NCBI RefSeq assembly: GCF_003945595.2
Contig: NW_024104320.1
Location: 1,657,365 to 1,721,364 of the forward strand
Length of the DNA: 64,000 nt
Source: Pipra filicauda
Lineage: Eukaryota; Chordata; Aves; Passeriformes; Pipridae
Direction of reading: 5' to 3'
Part shown: piece by piece, positions 50,614 through 63,012 of the stretch
How the letters are laid out: each line of letters begins with the position of its first letter
Numbering within the stretch: the stretch's first letter is position 1
The notes under the pieces: model-generated
Database searches by the model: none
Told to the model about the DNA's origin: nothing
Seen by the model: only the letters and a program-made list of their open reading frames with translations
Translations under genes and position numbers: made by a program

Positions 50614-50830
50614 AATCATGGAACCGTAGAAACGTGAAGTTTGGAAAAGACCTCTAAGTTCACGGAGTCCAACCATTAACCCAGCACCACCGTGTTCACC
50701 ACTTATCCATGTCCCTAAGCACCACATCTACACAATTTGGAATACTTCCAGGGATTGTTATTCCACCAGTTCCCCAGGCAGCCTGTTCTAATGCTTGACC
50801 ACAAATCATGTGAGATAGATGGTAAAGTTC
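50614..50830 (-). mobile_element. CR1 LINE 3' fragment (minus strand)
   Basis: Plus-strand ATCATGGAACCGTAGAAACG and AAGACCTCTAAGTTCACGGAG, then CCAACCATTAACCCAGCACC and CAGGCAGCCTGTTCTAATGC: the reverse complement of a CR1 3' UTR. 5'-truncated, moderately diverged. Confidence 0.93.
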
Positions 50831-53789
50831 CAGAACCTATGCTTGTGTCCTGAAATGTTCATTACTATAGAACTCACTACCACAGAAATACCACAAGAGC
50901 TTTCATGACCTTTGATTCTTTCCCCTCATGGCAGAGGTCATATAGTTTGAATCAGCTTGGAGATAAAATGAAAGCATACAGCAACCAGCAAAAGGCAACG
51001 TGAACTGGAAAGAATGAAGGTATTTTCTGCAAAATAAAGGAATGGAGGCAAAGATATGAAGAAAACCACTTACTTGAGACAAGCACCCTGGAGAAGTGAA
51101 CATAAAACTTCCTTTACTGCCTTTCCATGTCTCCTGGACAGCCTAGAGTTATTTCACAAAAGCACAGCTTGAAGCAGGCACCCTAAATTATATCCCTATT
51201 GCAGTGGCTCCTTGGGACCTAATGTGCCCCACAGAACCACTATGGATCTGGGGAGGAGACTAAGTACAGGAGGAAGAGCAAAGATGCTTATGTCCTCCAC
51301 CACTCCAACATCCATGACACAAGGAAGGTCATCTTATCCAATTGTAAAATGGGGGTCCTACCTCAAAGCTGTCTATCAGAGGGTTTCATTCCTTTTTGCT
51401 TGTGACACGCTGGAAAAATGAGAAGTTCTGTGTGACTGCTTTGAGTTAATAATGAGGGAAGGGTGAAAAGAATCCCCATGACTTTCTGTTGTACATGTTG
51501 CTTGAGAAAACATGTGCTGTCCGTGGCGAGACCTCACAGCACGCTGTTTCTTAAAGCATATATGCAAAGTTTGAAACTGGAGGTTTTGTTGACCCTGGAA
51601 GAAAAAGCAGTTTCCAAACAGGAGCTCAGGAAAAAAATCTCCCCTTTCATCCATATTTGCTTTTGCTTTACTGATGAATGGATGCAGCTTGCCTGTGTTG
51701 TGGTTTTGTCCTGTTTATCTTCTGAATCTGCATATATTTTATTTCTGGGCAATTATAGTTTCAAGACGTGGTCTCAAGGTAGGCAGCTGAAGAGCTGCAT
51801 CATCTCTTCCATCCTCTGTTTCACTCAATTTCTGATCTTGGAGACTTTCTTTTGAGCAGAAATATTGTGATGGATACTGTAAGGACTAGATGACTACATG
51901 GAAAATGTGAACCTCCACCGGGATGTGAACATTTGTCTACAGAAAACAGCCTGATTATTTCAATCTGAAAAATCAGTTTGGGCCATAAGGACCTTCAGAT
52001 TAACAACTCATAGTATGGGAAAACTTAAAATAAAATCTCCATATCTTTTAAGAGAATTAGTTCTACACAGTTTCTATTGAACTGTGTGACTTAGAGAAGT
52101 ATGGAGTAAGCCTGCTCAGAAATCCTCAGGAGCAGCCATGGGCTGCTTGAAGGTATCTGTGGGGTTGTTTCCTGCCTTGTACATGGATGGGTCATGGATT
52201 CAGCTGTGGCATTGCCATGATGCAATATACAGTGAGAAGTCCTTTCTGTAAGGTTCAAAGAAGAAGGAGGAGAAGAAGTCGGTGCTAAGGCAGGCTGCAC
52301 TTTTTTATGGGGAAACAATCTGTGATCTCTTGTTCCTTCTTTTAAGTATTTTATGTATCATCCTGTAGAGTCTGGTACTGTAGGACGAGACCAAATTGTT
52401 CCATTTGACTTCAGTTTTTTTTGACCCCTTCAGTCTGAACAGCAGGCTCATCAGAGCTGCTGTTTACCAGGAGGCACTGTAGAAAAATTCTAGCATACAT
52501 TTATTTAAATTACATCTGATATATTCTGAAGGATAGACAGCATAGCGTAGCTATAGTGGTGTTTCCAAAGAGCATCCTTGGCAAGAAAATGGAGAGGAAA
52601 GAAAGATACATTACATGTGCCTGTGTTATTGCCCCTAGAACAGGATCAAAGTTATGAAAAGAAAGTCTGTTTTTGTTTCTCCACAGACTTCCCAGGATCT
52701 ACATTTCAAGGCTATCATCAACCAGATTTTGTACATTTACATTTGTTCAAAATAGTTTCCAGGCGGTGAGTAATTAGTGGTTAGAAATGGCTTGCAGTTT
52801 GGTGATAATTTGATTAAGTGAAATCCTTAGGAAAATGAGCTTTCCAGGTCTTTTGGGTTTCCCTGCTTCACCTGTGGACCACAACTCTTTCCCCACCCAA
52901 TCTCACAGGAGACATCTCCTTTATCCCCTGCAGTTCAGTAAGGAACAAATGAATGCTGGTCAGGAAAGATAGGAGGATGCCTCCAGCCAGAATGAGCAGC
53001 AGGAAAAGACATTAACTCAAAAAAAAAAAAATGCCACTTTAATATTTTTCCAGAACAACTTAAAATGCAGTAATTATATCCCTCTTCCCAAGAACTCCAT
53101 GTACTCTAGTTCTTTGGAATTAATTAATCTGTAAGTCTGAAGCATTCTGCAAACAAATGAAGGTTACCCGTACCTGTACATTTCCATGATGGCCACGGAG
53201 GCAGCAAAGGAAAGGGGGGAAATAAAAATAAAGAGGTAAATTTTCAAAGTTTACATGGTTTTTTATGTATGTATAAATGAAAATAATTTTGTAATGTTGG
53301 GCAAGCTAGGATATGGATTTTTTTTAAATAAGATGTTGAAGTGATGTAAGAGTATCGCTTGACCTGTCAGTCCTTGCTAATAGAAAGACCATCTTGTGTC
53401 TTGCTTTTTCATTTGGAAGTGGGGACAGCGTAAGATGGAGTTAAGTACTTAAGTACATTCTTTTATAAAAAAACTTTTGCTTTACCCATTTACTTCAGGA
53501 AATTTTGATTTGAAATATTGATTTAAAAAAAGGATGATGTCTTTCTGCATTCCTGTAAAATTGTGGATATGTGCCTGTCATAGTCGATGACTCACGTGTT
53601 TCCAGCTGGTGGGAGTGGATTTACAAATGTTTGGACTTAGAAACACACACATGGATTTGCAAATAGTTGCTTGAAGTGGTTTTGAAGATCTCCTTGTGAT
53701 AATGACATATTGTTCCTGCTTCCAAACCATAGGCAATGTTACCTCAGGTGACAGAAGGAGAGAAACAGTCTCACTTTCCTTGCTCTCTG
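50831..53789. other. Non-coding sequence with one weak exon candidate
   Basis: Nothing recognised except a possible 79-bp exon at 52687-52765: acceptor TTTTGTTTCTCCACAG, donor GGCG|GTGAGTAA, open in two of three frames. No domain is seen, so it could be cryptic. Confidence 0.35.
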
Positions 53790-54114
53790 CAACTACCTGA
53801 AAGAAGGGTGTAGCCAGGTGGGGATTGGTCTGTTCTCCCAAGTAAAAAGTGACAGGACAAGAGGAAATGGCCTCAAGTTGCACCAGGGGAGGTTTAAATT
53901 GGATATTAGGAAAAATTTCTTCACAGAGAGGGTGGTCAAGCATTGGAACAGAGTGCCCAGGGAAGTGGTGGAGTCACCATCCCTGGAGAGATTTAATAAA
54001 CATGAAGATGCGGCACTTAGTGATGTGGTTTAGTGGTGCACTAGGCAGTGCTGGGTTAATGGTTGGACTCTATGATCTTGGAGGACTTTCCTAAGTTAAA
54101 TGATTCTATGATTC
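53790..54114 (+). mobile_element. CR1 LINE 3' fragment with intact ORF2 tail (plus strand)
   Basis: Starts CAACTACCTGAAAGAAGGG and GTAGCCAGGTGGGGATTGG. It passes GGAAATGGCCTCAAG, GGATATTAGGAAAAATTTC and CATTGGAACAGAGTGCCC, and ends AAATGATTCTATGATT. It is one of the least diverged CR1 copies in the window. Confidence 0.95.
53818..54033 (+). pseudogene. CR1 ORF2 C-terminal tail, open but truncated
   Basis: A 71-codon open frame within the CR1 copy reads SQVKSDRTRGNGLKLHQGRF, then RKNFFTERVVKHWNRVPREVV and SLERFNKHEDAALSDVV. This is the well-known carboxy end of CR1 ORF2. The lack of a stop reflects the young age of the copy. There is no reverse transcriptase or endonuclease upstream, so it is a dead fragment and not a host gene. 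Confidence 0.85.
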
Positions 54115-55829
54115 CTTGTGTCCTGGAGCCTTTTCCAGCACTTGGCAAGCCAGCACGGTCCTGCATGTAGCACCCATCACCGGCCACCCTCTCACATCCT
54201 TCTGGACACTGTCTCACAAAGTAGGCAAACCCAGCTGTTTTCACAGGTATGTAGTTGAAAGGTGAGAGCAATCAGTCCATCTTCCTGGATAACAGCAGCC
54301 ACAGACTTTTCTTGAATTAACTCCCAATACAATTACAGCAGGCATCCCACATCTGCTTTTCAAGTGGTACCATTCTTGGCAGTGTATTTCCAACACTACC
54401 AGCAGCTGATGTGGGTACAGCCTTTACTGTCTCTCCTTTTGGCCCTGTATCCCTTTGAAGCAGCATATGTGACATTAGTGGTCCATGTATCCTTGCTAGA
54501 GACCCCCTGAGCTGCAGTAGATTCTCTCAGGGAGTACATCCAACTTCATTTGCAGGACCCATGTGTGAAGAACATGTGAGATCCCTCAGGAAGATTTTCA
54601 GTCTAAACCTATTTAAAACTTTATATGGAAAAAGAAAACTCTGAAAGTCCACACTCAGCAATATTGTATGCATGAGGCTTGGTTAATTCACCTTGAAAGA
54701 GGCCTTTAGGAAAACTTGCAAATTCCTGATGCATTTGGGATAGGACATGGGTGAATGCACAAGAGCAGCACCAGATAAACAGAAAACATTGCAGCAGCCT
54801 GGTGAGGAGGTCATGGGACCCGTGGGGCTGGCGGTATTGCCAAGTGGATCGGTTTGCACTGCGGCCACTTTTTCTCACAGATGGGATAAAAGTAAGATAG
54901 ATTAAGTATATCCAAGAAAAAATAGTTTTGCAAAGGCTCGAGCAAGCTGCCAATGTCAGCAAAGGGAGGCAGTAATGTAAGCAAACTTCAGAGAAGCAAA
55001 GCTGCAGAGCATCCTGCCGGAGTGAGCAGAGGGGACCAGCTCTGCACGCCGGCTGGATGTGGGGTGAGGGGCTGGCCGGGTGATTTGGTTGCCTTGTACC
55101 TTCTGTGTTTACCAAGGCAAATCCCAATGGAGGGGGGAGTTTTTCTTTAGCTCATAAATATTCCTACCTCTACAGTGAAATTTTTTCCCACTTCTGTGGC
55201 TCTCTGTACTAACTTCTGCCATGTCGAGTCATTCAGGCTGATAGAGGTAGGTGCTGAGTTCCCTGAAGAAACCTGGAGCTCCCTGTCACTGCTGTTAATG
55301 TCTGTTCTGCTCCTCCAGGGGTAGATCTACACTTGGCTTTCATCTGGCACCCCGTTTTCCATCAGATTCTGAGGAATGGCCAGTTTAGGCAAGGTAAGGA
55401 ACTGTTCGCTTAAACTGGGTCTTGTATCAGAGAGAGAGCATCAATGACTCAGCTGTCAGTGCTCTCTGGTGAGCCCGAAGCTGCAGTTCTGATGTCTGAT
55501 GGAGCAGAAGCAGGTGGAGTGTCAGGGTTTTGCAGGGCTCAGATGAGCAGTAGTTACTGCTTCTTGGTGGCTCTGTAGTAACTGGCTGTGAATTTGGTCT
55601 CAGGCAGTGGCAGACTATCTGCCTTCAACTGTGAACATGGCTTCCTGTGGGTTTCTGCTCCTCCTTTCCTTTTTTTGGAGAGTTACTGTAACTGGGTCAA
55701 AGCTAGTGGTGCAAGGGCCTCCATACATCAAGTCTTCAGGGGGCTGATGCATAGAAAAACCCCTTACCTGGCAATAAGAAGGGGAGACTCTTATAAATGG
55801 GTATATGTGTATGAAGGGGGAGTGTCCGA
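54115..55829. other. Non-coding sequence with one exon candidate
   Basis: Contains the candidate exon at 55319-55393. The 168-codon minus-strand frame at 54621-55127 has hydrophobic stretches but no recognisable domain, no upstream promoter and no splice support. I read it as chance. Confidence 0.4.
55319..55393 (+). CDS. Candidate internal exon, unknown protein
   Basis: A 75-bp stretch with acceptor GTTCTGCTCCTCCAG and near-perfect donor GCAAG|GTAAGG. One frame is open throughout (phase 1 at both ends) and reads VDLHLAFIWHPVFHQILRN then GQFRQ; the other two hit stops. It lies 12 kb downstream of the CpG-island donor on the same strand and so could be a later exon of that gene. I recognise no family and a chance splice pair is quite possible. 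Confidence 0.22.
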
Positions 55830-56098
55830 GCAGGGTGCCAAACAATAGGACAAGAAGCAAAAGCTGATGCACAGGAAGTTCCACCTGAACATGAGGAACA
55901 ACTTCTTCACTGTACAGTGACCAAGCATTGGAACAGGTAGCCCAGAGAGGATGTGGAGTCTCCCTCAGTGGAGATATTCAAGAACCATCTGGACGTAATC
56001 CTGTGCCATGTGCTCCAGGATGACCTTGCCTGAGCAGGGAGGTTGGACCAGATGACTCATCGTAGTCCCTTCCAACCTGACCCGTCCTGTGATTCTGA
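55830..56098 (+). mobile_element. CR1 LINE 3' fragment (plus strand)
   Basis: GACAAGAAGCAAAAGCTGATG and CACAGGAAGTTCCACCTGAAC, ATGAGGAACAACTTCTTCAC, then CCAAGCATTGGAACAGGTAGC, and an ending with CCCTTCCAACCTGACCCG and GTGATTCTGAGA. This is a different CR1 subfamily from the neighbours at 53.8 and 57.2 kb. Confidence 0.94.
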
Positions 56099-57248
56099 GA
56101 CCAAGTCTGAAATGGTGCTTCTCTGATTTGGCAATAGTTACCCTGCTTTGAAGAGATGTAAACAGAGGGGCATGGCCAGAGGCAATGAAGGCTGGAGGAT
56201 GTCATTCTCCAGTAAGGAACAGTTATTTATTGGCTCCAGAGTAGTTACTTCAGACAGGTTTTTAAATGCACTTAATTTAGACAGAAAAAAAACTTGCTGA
56301 AAGGGGGGTTGGGAAAGTGTAGGGAACATTCTGGGGATAAACATCTGCCTCTTTTTGGTTAACAACCATATTTATTACATTAAAACAAATACCACTATCT
56401 GACCCGGAGAGCTTGTGGAAGGAGGCCAGAAAATAAACTGTGTTGCTACTGATGAGATAATGGATCAGAAAAAAAAAAATGGCAGTGCTAAAAAAAACCT
56501 CAGTCAAAAAGCTCTGTTTCTCATTTCTTTTTTATGTTGCTCTGAAAATTAAGACAAGTGTAGTTTTTCAGTTTAGCTTCACTTTTTAGCTGGTGGGCTT
56601 TACACTTGGCCACATTATTTGAGAACCACATTAGAAACATGTCTGAGTAGCAAAGTTCACTCCCACCATGCATTAGGGCCAGGAGCTTGATGCTCTTTGT
56701 ATGAGAAAGAGTAACCAGATACAAAAATTGTGTCAAGACTTTTGGATGGCCAGGAGGGAGGTGGATCTAGGCATTCTGGTTAGCCCTCTTCTTTAGAGCT
56801 GTGTCCATCTGTCTGGATCTGTGGAAGCAATACCACTGATGCCAACGCAGTGATCCCTCTGTCTGCCTGGCCAGCCACACTGGGTATGATGCAATTTCCT
56901 TTGTTTCTTTATTGGGAGATTAAAGAAGCTATTTCTTCTCCCTTTTCCTTGTAGATAATTTATTGTTTCTGGATTTAACAACTTTTTGTATTTGAAAGTT
57001 TCCTGCAGATGGATTAGGAGCAAATGCAAGCATTACAATGACAGCATTTTCAAGGCAAGTATCTGCAGTATAGCTACCTGTTCTCTGATCCCCCTATTGT
57101 ATACACTGGGATTTGTGTATATATACTGTCTGTCATTTCAAAGGCAGCTTTGGCTAATGGGGATTTTGTTTATTATAGTAAAGTTAAGAGTGAAATCGTC
57201 TTAAATGTCTTTCTGGTAGCTTTGGGTAAACTCAATGGAGACATTACC
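56099..57248. other. Non-coding sequence, nothing recognised
   Basis: AT-rich unique DNA between two CR1 copies. Confidence 0.5.
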
Positions 57249-57541
57249 TACCTGAAGGGAGATGGGAGTCGATCTCTTCTCCCAGGTAGTGAGGAAATGG
57301 CCTCAAGTCACACCAGATGAGGTTTAGATTGAATATTATGGAATGTTTCTTCACTAAAAGGGTGGTCAGGTGTTGTAACAGGCTGTCCAGGGAAGTTGTG
57401 GATTCACTATCCCTGGAAGTGTGAAAAAGTTTGTAGATGTGTCACTTAGGGACTGGTTTTACTAGTGGACTTGGCAGAGCTGAATTAACTGTTAGACTCA
57501 ATGATCTTAGAGGTCTTTTCCAACCTTAATGATCCTATGAT
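57249..57541 (+). mobile_element. CR1 LINE 3' fragment (plus strand)
   Basis: CTACCTGAAGGGAGATGGGA and CGATCTCTTCTCCCAGG, GGAAATGGCCTCAAGTCAC, GGTGGTCAGGTGTTGTAACAG, then AACTGTTAGACTCAATGATC, and the end CCTTAATGATCCTATGAT. It is the same subfamily type as the 53.8 kb copy but more diverged, with stops in the tail frame. Confidence 0.94.
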
Positions 57542-59534
57542 AAAGAACTGCTTCAAAAAAATTCAGAATTCTTCTCTTCTTGGTACTTGGCTGATTGGTA
57601 ACATATGAGCTCTCAAAAAGTGGGACATTGCTCTTTGTCACCAAGTTTTGAATCCAGGGGACCCTCTTATCCAGAAGCTTCTTTTGCCTCTCTCGTAAGC
57701 AGTAAATGGCATCTGCCACAACGAGTTAGTAGCGTTATGGAAGGATTTACATTAATAAGACATTGAGCTGGAGATTTGGCTGGAGTTGTTAGCTCCAGCC
57801 CACCTGCTGTGGGGGCCAGATGTAAATCCATAAGGTCTCTCAGGGCTATGCTGTCTTAGCACATGCCATCCCATCCCCTTGGAGCTGACCCTGCAGCTGT
57901 GGGTTTAGCTGTGCTGACATGACTGTGAGCAGTGGTTGGGTCCTCACAGGGCCCAATTTCAATCCTGACACCGTGGGGAACTTGTTGCGTGGTGTAGCTG
58001 TTCTTTCAGGACACAGCTAACTACAGCTATTGATTTAATTTTCATTGTTAAGCACAGGAGTAGCATGAGGGAATACAGATCTGTCAACTTTGCAGCAAGT
58101 TCCAGAGATCATTTTGTGGCAAGTTTGTGTTGCTCCCATATTTCCAGTTGTCCCATTTTCTCAGATGTACAAGACTTCCCTGAATCTGAAATTCTGGCCT
58201 TAAGCTTTTCAAGGTCTGTTTCTTTCTGGAACAGTTCTGATGGATGTTTTGGATTTTTTTTTCCTAAACAAAAGTCTGCATGGGAATGCTCCATATATGA
58301 AGCCCCATAAGGGCTTGCAAAGCTCCTTCTTTGAACACACGAACACTTCCCCCTGTAGTAGGGCAAAGAGTGATATGCAGGGTTTAGCACCCAAAATAAG
58401 CCTCCCTTTGGGGTGGGAAGGCACTTCAAATCTGTCAAACACAGATTTTAGGGGTTCCCTCTGGTGGAAAGGTGAACCCACATCTAGTGGCTGTTCACAG
58501 CCCTGCAAAGAACACATGCTTTGTAATGACACCTTTTTTCTTCCTCCTCAAATACAGGGTTGCTTTACTTAACTTGATTTGCAACTCCATCAACCAAACT
58601 CTATTAATACATTTTCCCAGTAAAGACATAGCTAGTCTCTGCCAAGAAGTTTTCTTTTTTTCTTCTTGTTCATGTAGTTTAACTCTATTGCTTAACAGGA
58701 GAAACTAAGCAGCAAATAGAGTTCCTGGCCCCAGCATGAGTTACTGTTTGCTTAGCCCTGTCACCTGTGTGATTTTTCACACATCTCCTGGACCAAGTGT
58801 TACTGGCAAAATGTTTATGTACAAAATGAGCCAATGTCACGTACCTTCTCTGTCTGCTGGAGAAGGTCCAGTCCCACTCACCCACCTTTTACTAAAAGCT
58901 TTATAGAGAGAGCTGCAGAGCTGGTGGCACCGTGGCATATAGAGAACAGAAGGAGTTAAATGCCAAGTTTTGCTGCAGAGATTTTCCTCGTCAGGACCAT
59001 GAAAAATGGAAACACAGAGACTGCCTAAATGGGTCTGATGATACTGGACTGTGAGCAGGTTTTAAACTCCCAATCTCCCCAGCACACCATTTAGCCCTCA
59101 GTCTCCTGAGTTATACAACATTACACAACCCTCTTAAATGGGCCAATTATTTCTCTATGCAAGAGTGACTCAGAGAGATTTTCCTGTCTGTTGCCTATGA
59201 AATATATATTTAATTTTCTTCAAGAAAACCCATTTTTATTTGCAATTTGAGTGAAATCAATATTCCAAAATGGCATTTCAATAAAATCAAGGTTGTAAAG
59301 TAAACAGGGTAATGAGAAGAAAAGTGCTGTAAATAGATTTTCAAATGTCAGACAGTTGATATATATTTTCAAATATATAACTTGATTTCACAGCGATATA
59401 TATGGGAGACTGATAGCGGGTGAACAAGAACCACGGAAGGAGACAAATGATCTGAAGCTGCCTATGTTTTTCTCCTTAGCTATGGCAACCTTCAGGCATG
59501 TGGGGTGGAAGAGGGAGGACAAGTATTGTTTTTA
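57542..59534. other. Non-coding sequence, nothing recognised
   Basis: The overlapping open frames at 58109-58572 on both strands have no domain. AT-rich near 59.2-59.4 kb with several ATATAT runs. Confidence 0.45.
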
Positions 59535-59735
59535 TCATAGAATCATAGAATGATTTGGGTTGGAAGGGACCTTTAAAGGTCATCTAGTCCAACTACCCTG
59601 CAATGAGCAGGGACATCAACTAGATCTGGTTGCTCAGAGCCCTATCTAATTTCACCTTGAATGTTTCCAGAGATGGGGCATCCACCACCTCACTGTGCCA
59701 GTGTTTTATCATCCTCATTGTAAAAAAAAGAAAGG
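59535..59735 (-). mobile_element. CR1 LINE 3' fragment (minus strand)
   Basis: Plus strand begins TCATAGAATCATAGAATG and continues GGTTGGAAGGGACC and CATCTAGTCCAACTACCCTG, then CCAGAGATGGGGCATCCACC and CACTGTGCCAGTG. This is a textbook reverse complement of the CR1 3' end with two terminal octamers. A relatively young copy. Confidence 0.96.
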
Positions 59736-61916
59736 CTGAAAAAGGGCAATTTTACACTGTACTTAGAGTCTTTAATGTTTCAGCAAGTCACCACCTGAAT
59801 TCTTTGCCTCAGCAGTGGAATGCAGAGGGGTTAAAGGAGGAAGAGGGCATTAAGGAAGAGCTGTGGGGGTCATTGCAGGAGTCAGTACTGTTGAAGCCAA
59901 TGGTCCTGGAATTGCCATCTCTTCTATGCCTGCAAATCCCCCACCTTTACCTAGCCTTTCACATGCTGCACAAAGGACTCCCTCTTGCTTTTCCCAGAAT
60001 TGTACCGTGTGTTTCTGCTCTGCTGAGCAGTGGCCACGTTCCAAGCAGCAGCGGCTGCATTTTTACACTCTTGTATTGGAACAGGACTTGCATAGTTTGA
60101 ATTGTCACTTGCAGTCACTCTCAGCAGAAACCCTTGTGATTAGAAACTTGTGAGATCATTCCTGCAGCTTGAGAAGAGGGTTTGGCGTCTCTCTGGGGAG
60201 AAGAACAACTGGAAGACTGAAGAAATTTTATGCACCCAGATGTGAAAGCTGACGCAAAGGAGGCAAGTGTAGAAGTGCCATGTTAGCCCAAAATGGCTTT
60301 GAGGTGGTGCAAGAATAGCAAACAATGCTATATATATTTTGTGCTTTCTTAATCACAGAATCCCTCCCTAAAATGTGATCCTGATTTCTCAGGGGTATTG
60401 TAAGAGTAAAAGCTGGTTGGCTTGCAGGTTGGAGAGGTGTGAATGTGCCTAATTCACCTTTCTAAAGCTTTCTAAATTAATTGCTGTTATTTTGATTAGA
60501 AAGTTTGGGAACAATTTAACAATTTAATGAAAGAAGCTTACAAGAAAGTAATTGAGTTAATAATGTGTTTGAGGGGAGAATTGAAATATGATTTCAAAAT
60601 GGTTAAGAAAAAAAAGACAAGATGTGGAGGCTGAGAATTAATACAACCAGCATCTCCTATCCTTGGAGAACTGGTAGGCAGGGATGAGACCTTTGGTGGA
60701 TGAAGAGAGCATTGCTTGGGGCCTGGAGTTCTCCATCCTAATGCATTTTTCAGGCTTTTCAAGTCACTACCTGAACGTGCATTTTTGAGAGTGGGAAGCT
60801 TCCCCTCCATGGATGAGTGATCTGGGGGGGTCGGTGTGTCTGTGCTGTGACATCCAGCAATGGGCTGAGCTTGGCTGAGCTGATGTTTGTTACCTCGCTG
60901 GTTTTAGCTGGGTGCTCTGGATTTCTGAACAATGGTGATTTTTTAATTTGGGAAACTCCTGTTAACATTACCTTAAAAGTGGGCTTGGGCATTTTCTAGA
61001 TATGGGAAGCAGATGTGGTGCTGTCACACTTTGCTGCCAGGAGTCCAAGGTAAGACTTAGACCTCCCAAGCTTTCCTGTTGTTTTTTCTTAATCTAGGAA
61101 ATTCAGCTGGCATCTTTCTTATTCCTGCTGGTTAGAGAGACTTAGAGCTTTCATTAGATGCTGGATTTTGATCTTAGCTAATAAAAAGCAAAGAAAAATC
61201 ACACTCACAGTCTGGCAGGGGGATTGAATATTTGCGCAATACGAAAGGTCCTCTCAGGTGCAGCTTATGCTATGTGGTTTGTGTAGTGCTCAGCAAGGCC
61301 CTGTCAGTGCTGAGGTTTCCTGTTGCTCATGGAATTCTTTTACTATTACTTTTCTTTTTTGTCTTGCTTTGTAGAATTTGATCCCTGCTTTAAATTATGT
61401 CTCTGGTAATGTGTATGCTTTGATTATTGCAATGTGCCTTGCTGAACAGGGATCATTCCCTTCCTCATTCTCAATTTGCTTCACCTTCACTTCTAACTTT
61501 ACTTTCTGGAGAAAGGAAAGGTTTGTTTTCCTTTGGGATTGCCAGAGATGATGGTCTTTGATTTCCATGTCCGTGGCCTGAAATGGTTCTCAAATCCAGC
61601 CTGTCATATTGAAATGATTTACTTCTTTCATTATTCAAATCTCCCCGTTATTCCTTGCCAGTTCTGTGTGCGAGAATGTTCATTCCTGCATTTACCAGGG
61701 CTTTCTGCATCTGACTGGACTGGCAGGTTCACATCTGTCTTTCATAAGGAGAATTTTATAGACAAGAACTCCCTGGGAAGGGATTAAGGTTTTTTTCTTT
61801 TTGTTGTTGTTGTTTTTCCTGAGTTTGTCACTGCTGAGAGGATGCTAAATGCTGTGCAGGAGACACACCAGGACGAACTCATGCCCTTTGAGGGGATGGA
61901 TGCCATTGTCTCTTTG
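59736..61916. other. Non-coding sequence, nothing recognised
   Basis: The open frame at 59630-60100 begins inside the CR1 and is not a gene. A short GTT repeat near 61802 is the only simple repeat. Confidence 0.45.
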
Positions 61917-61921
61917 TCCAT
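61917..61921. repeat. Target-site duplication TCCAT (left copy)
   Basis: The five bases directly before the LTR terminus TGTGGCAG; repeated exactly at 63013-63017. Confidence 0.9.
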
Positions 61922-62080
61922 TGTGGCAGTTTGAGCCAATTTCCAGGCTTCCCCCATCCCTTCCCACAATTTATCTCAACACCGAAGAGAAAACTTTCGG
62001 GCCAGAGGCTTCTATAGGGAAAAGGGAAAGTATTTACATTTATTTACACAAATAAATATATTGTACAAACTAAAAGCAAC

Positions 62081-62107
62081 TATATATATATATATATATA
62101 TATATAT
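62081..62107. repeat. (TA)13 microsatellite inside the LTR
   Basis: Uninterrupted TA dinucleotides, likely length-polymorphic. Confidence 0.95.
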
Positions 62108-62692
62108 TACACTTCTATCAGTCCCTTCAAAGCTTTTCCCTCAATTAGTCCAGGAAAAGCCTTTTCAGGCTGATAAGTAACCAATCTCTCTCTCGTGTGA
62201 GCGTTCGGGGCCCCTGAACACTCCCTACCCACCTTGAGCTGTTTGCTGCAGTTCTTTCTCCTCATGAACTCCAAGATAGCTCCGAGTCCTTTCTTTTTGG
62301 TTTTGTGCCATCTCTGTTGCATGGTTCTCTCTTTCGCTTTCATACCTCGGTTCGCTGCTGCTGTAGTGTAGCTTATCACAATATGCGTTGGAATCTTCAT
62401 TCCTCCAAGTCAGTTTTCGGCTGCCCCTGGTCAAACCTCGGCAGAGCAACTCCCGAGCCTCTCTCTCTCTGGCCCATCTCCAATTTCACCTGGGATTCTT
62501 CTCCCTAGCGCTGAGCTGCTTCGTTATCAGCCCGTCCACTTGGCTCTGCTTCAATGCTGAGCCTTGCACCACTGCCACTAAACAGTGAGAGGGAAAAACA
62601 GCCCCCTTCTGCAGCCTGGCTGCAAAGGGGGGGGGGAAGAAGAAGAGGGCCTGGCCGCAAGGCCTGCACCTCTCTCTCTCCCACTTACCAGT

Positions 62693-62720
62693 TGTTTGTG
62701 AGTCGCGTCCCTCACAAACA
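62693..62720. repeat. Perfect 10-bp hairpin inside the LTR
   Basis: TGTTTGTGAG at 62693-62702 and CTCACAAACA at 62711-62720, with loop TCGCGTCC. If transcribed it would form a stable stem in the LTR RNA. Confidence 0.93.
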
Positions 62721-63012
62721 TACACTCACTCCAATGCTGTCTCTAACTCTGGCCTAGGCAGAGTTGGGGGGCCGCAGGGCTCCCCCTCCCCCTCCCAGAG
62801 GGGGGAAGAAGGAGCCCAGCCACCCCCTGGCCTTCTCCACCTACACGCAGCAGATACCAACAGATATTGCCAACAGCTTCCGGTGCTGTGTATATATGAT
62901 TTTTTAGAAGCGAACAAGACGAGTGGTGATTGGCTCTCCAGGGAACACTGCCCTGGCACCCCATCACCTCTGAGCCCCCGACTCTCGGGGGGGCCAGTCT
63001 TAACCCATGACA

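Larger units (their letters stand above)
61922..63012. mobile_element. Solo LTR of an avian endogenous retrovirus, 1,091 bp
   Basis: The termini are TGTGGCAGTTTGAGCC at 61922 and TTAACCCATGACA ending at 63012: TG...CA with imperfect inverted ends, as in retroviral LTRs. An exact 5-bp duplication TCCAT lies on both sides. Five bases suit an ERVL-type element. The interior holds a (TA)13 run, several AATAAA/TTTATT cores near 62040-62056, a TATATATGA stretch near 62889, G/C homopolymers and a perfect 10-bp hairpin. There is no gag, pol or env sequence next to it, so it is a solo LTR. Both ends resemble known songbird LTR starts, so I leave the strand open; plus is slightly favoured because the AT-rich part lies behind the TGTGG end, as in the related family at 2.7-3.5 kb. 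The intact duplication and clean ends suggest a younger insertion than that one. Open frames inside it are not genes. Confidence 0.9.

Noticed and set aside
51463..51855. 130-codon plus-strand frame with hydrophobic end
   Set aside because: Overlaps two minus-strand frames, has no splice sites bounding it and no recognisable motif.
54621..55127. 168-codon minus-strand open frame with hydrophobic segments
   Set aside because: No recognised family, no promoter or splice context, Cys/Leu-rich composition typical of translated non-coding DNA.
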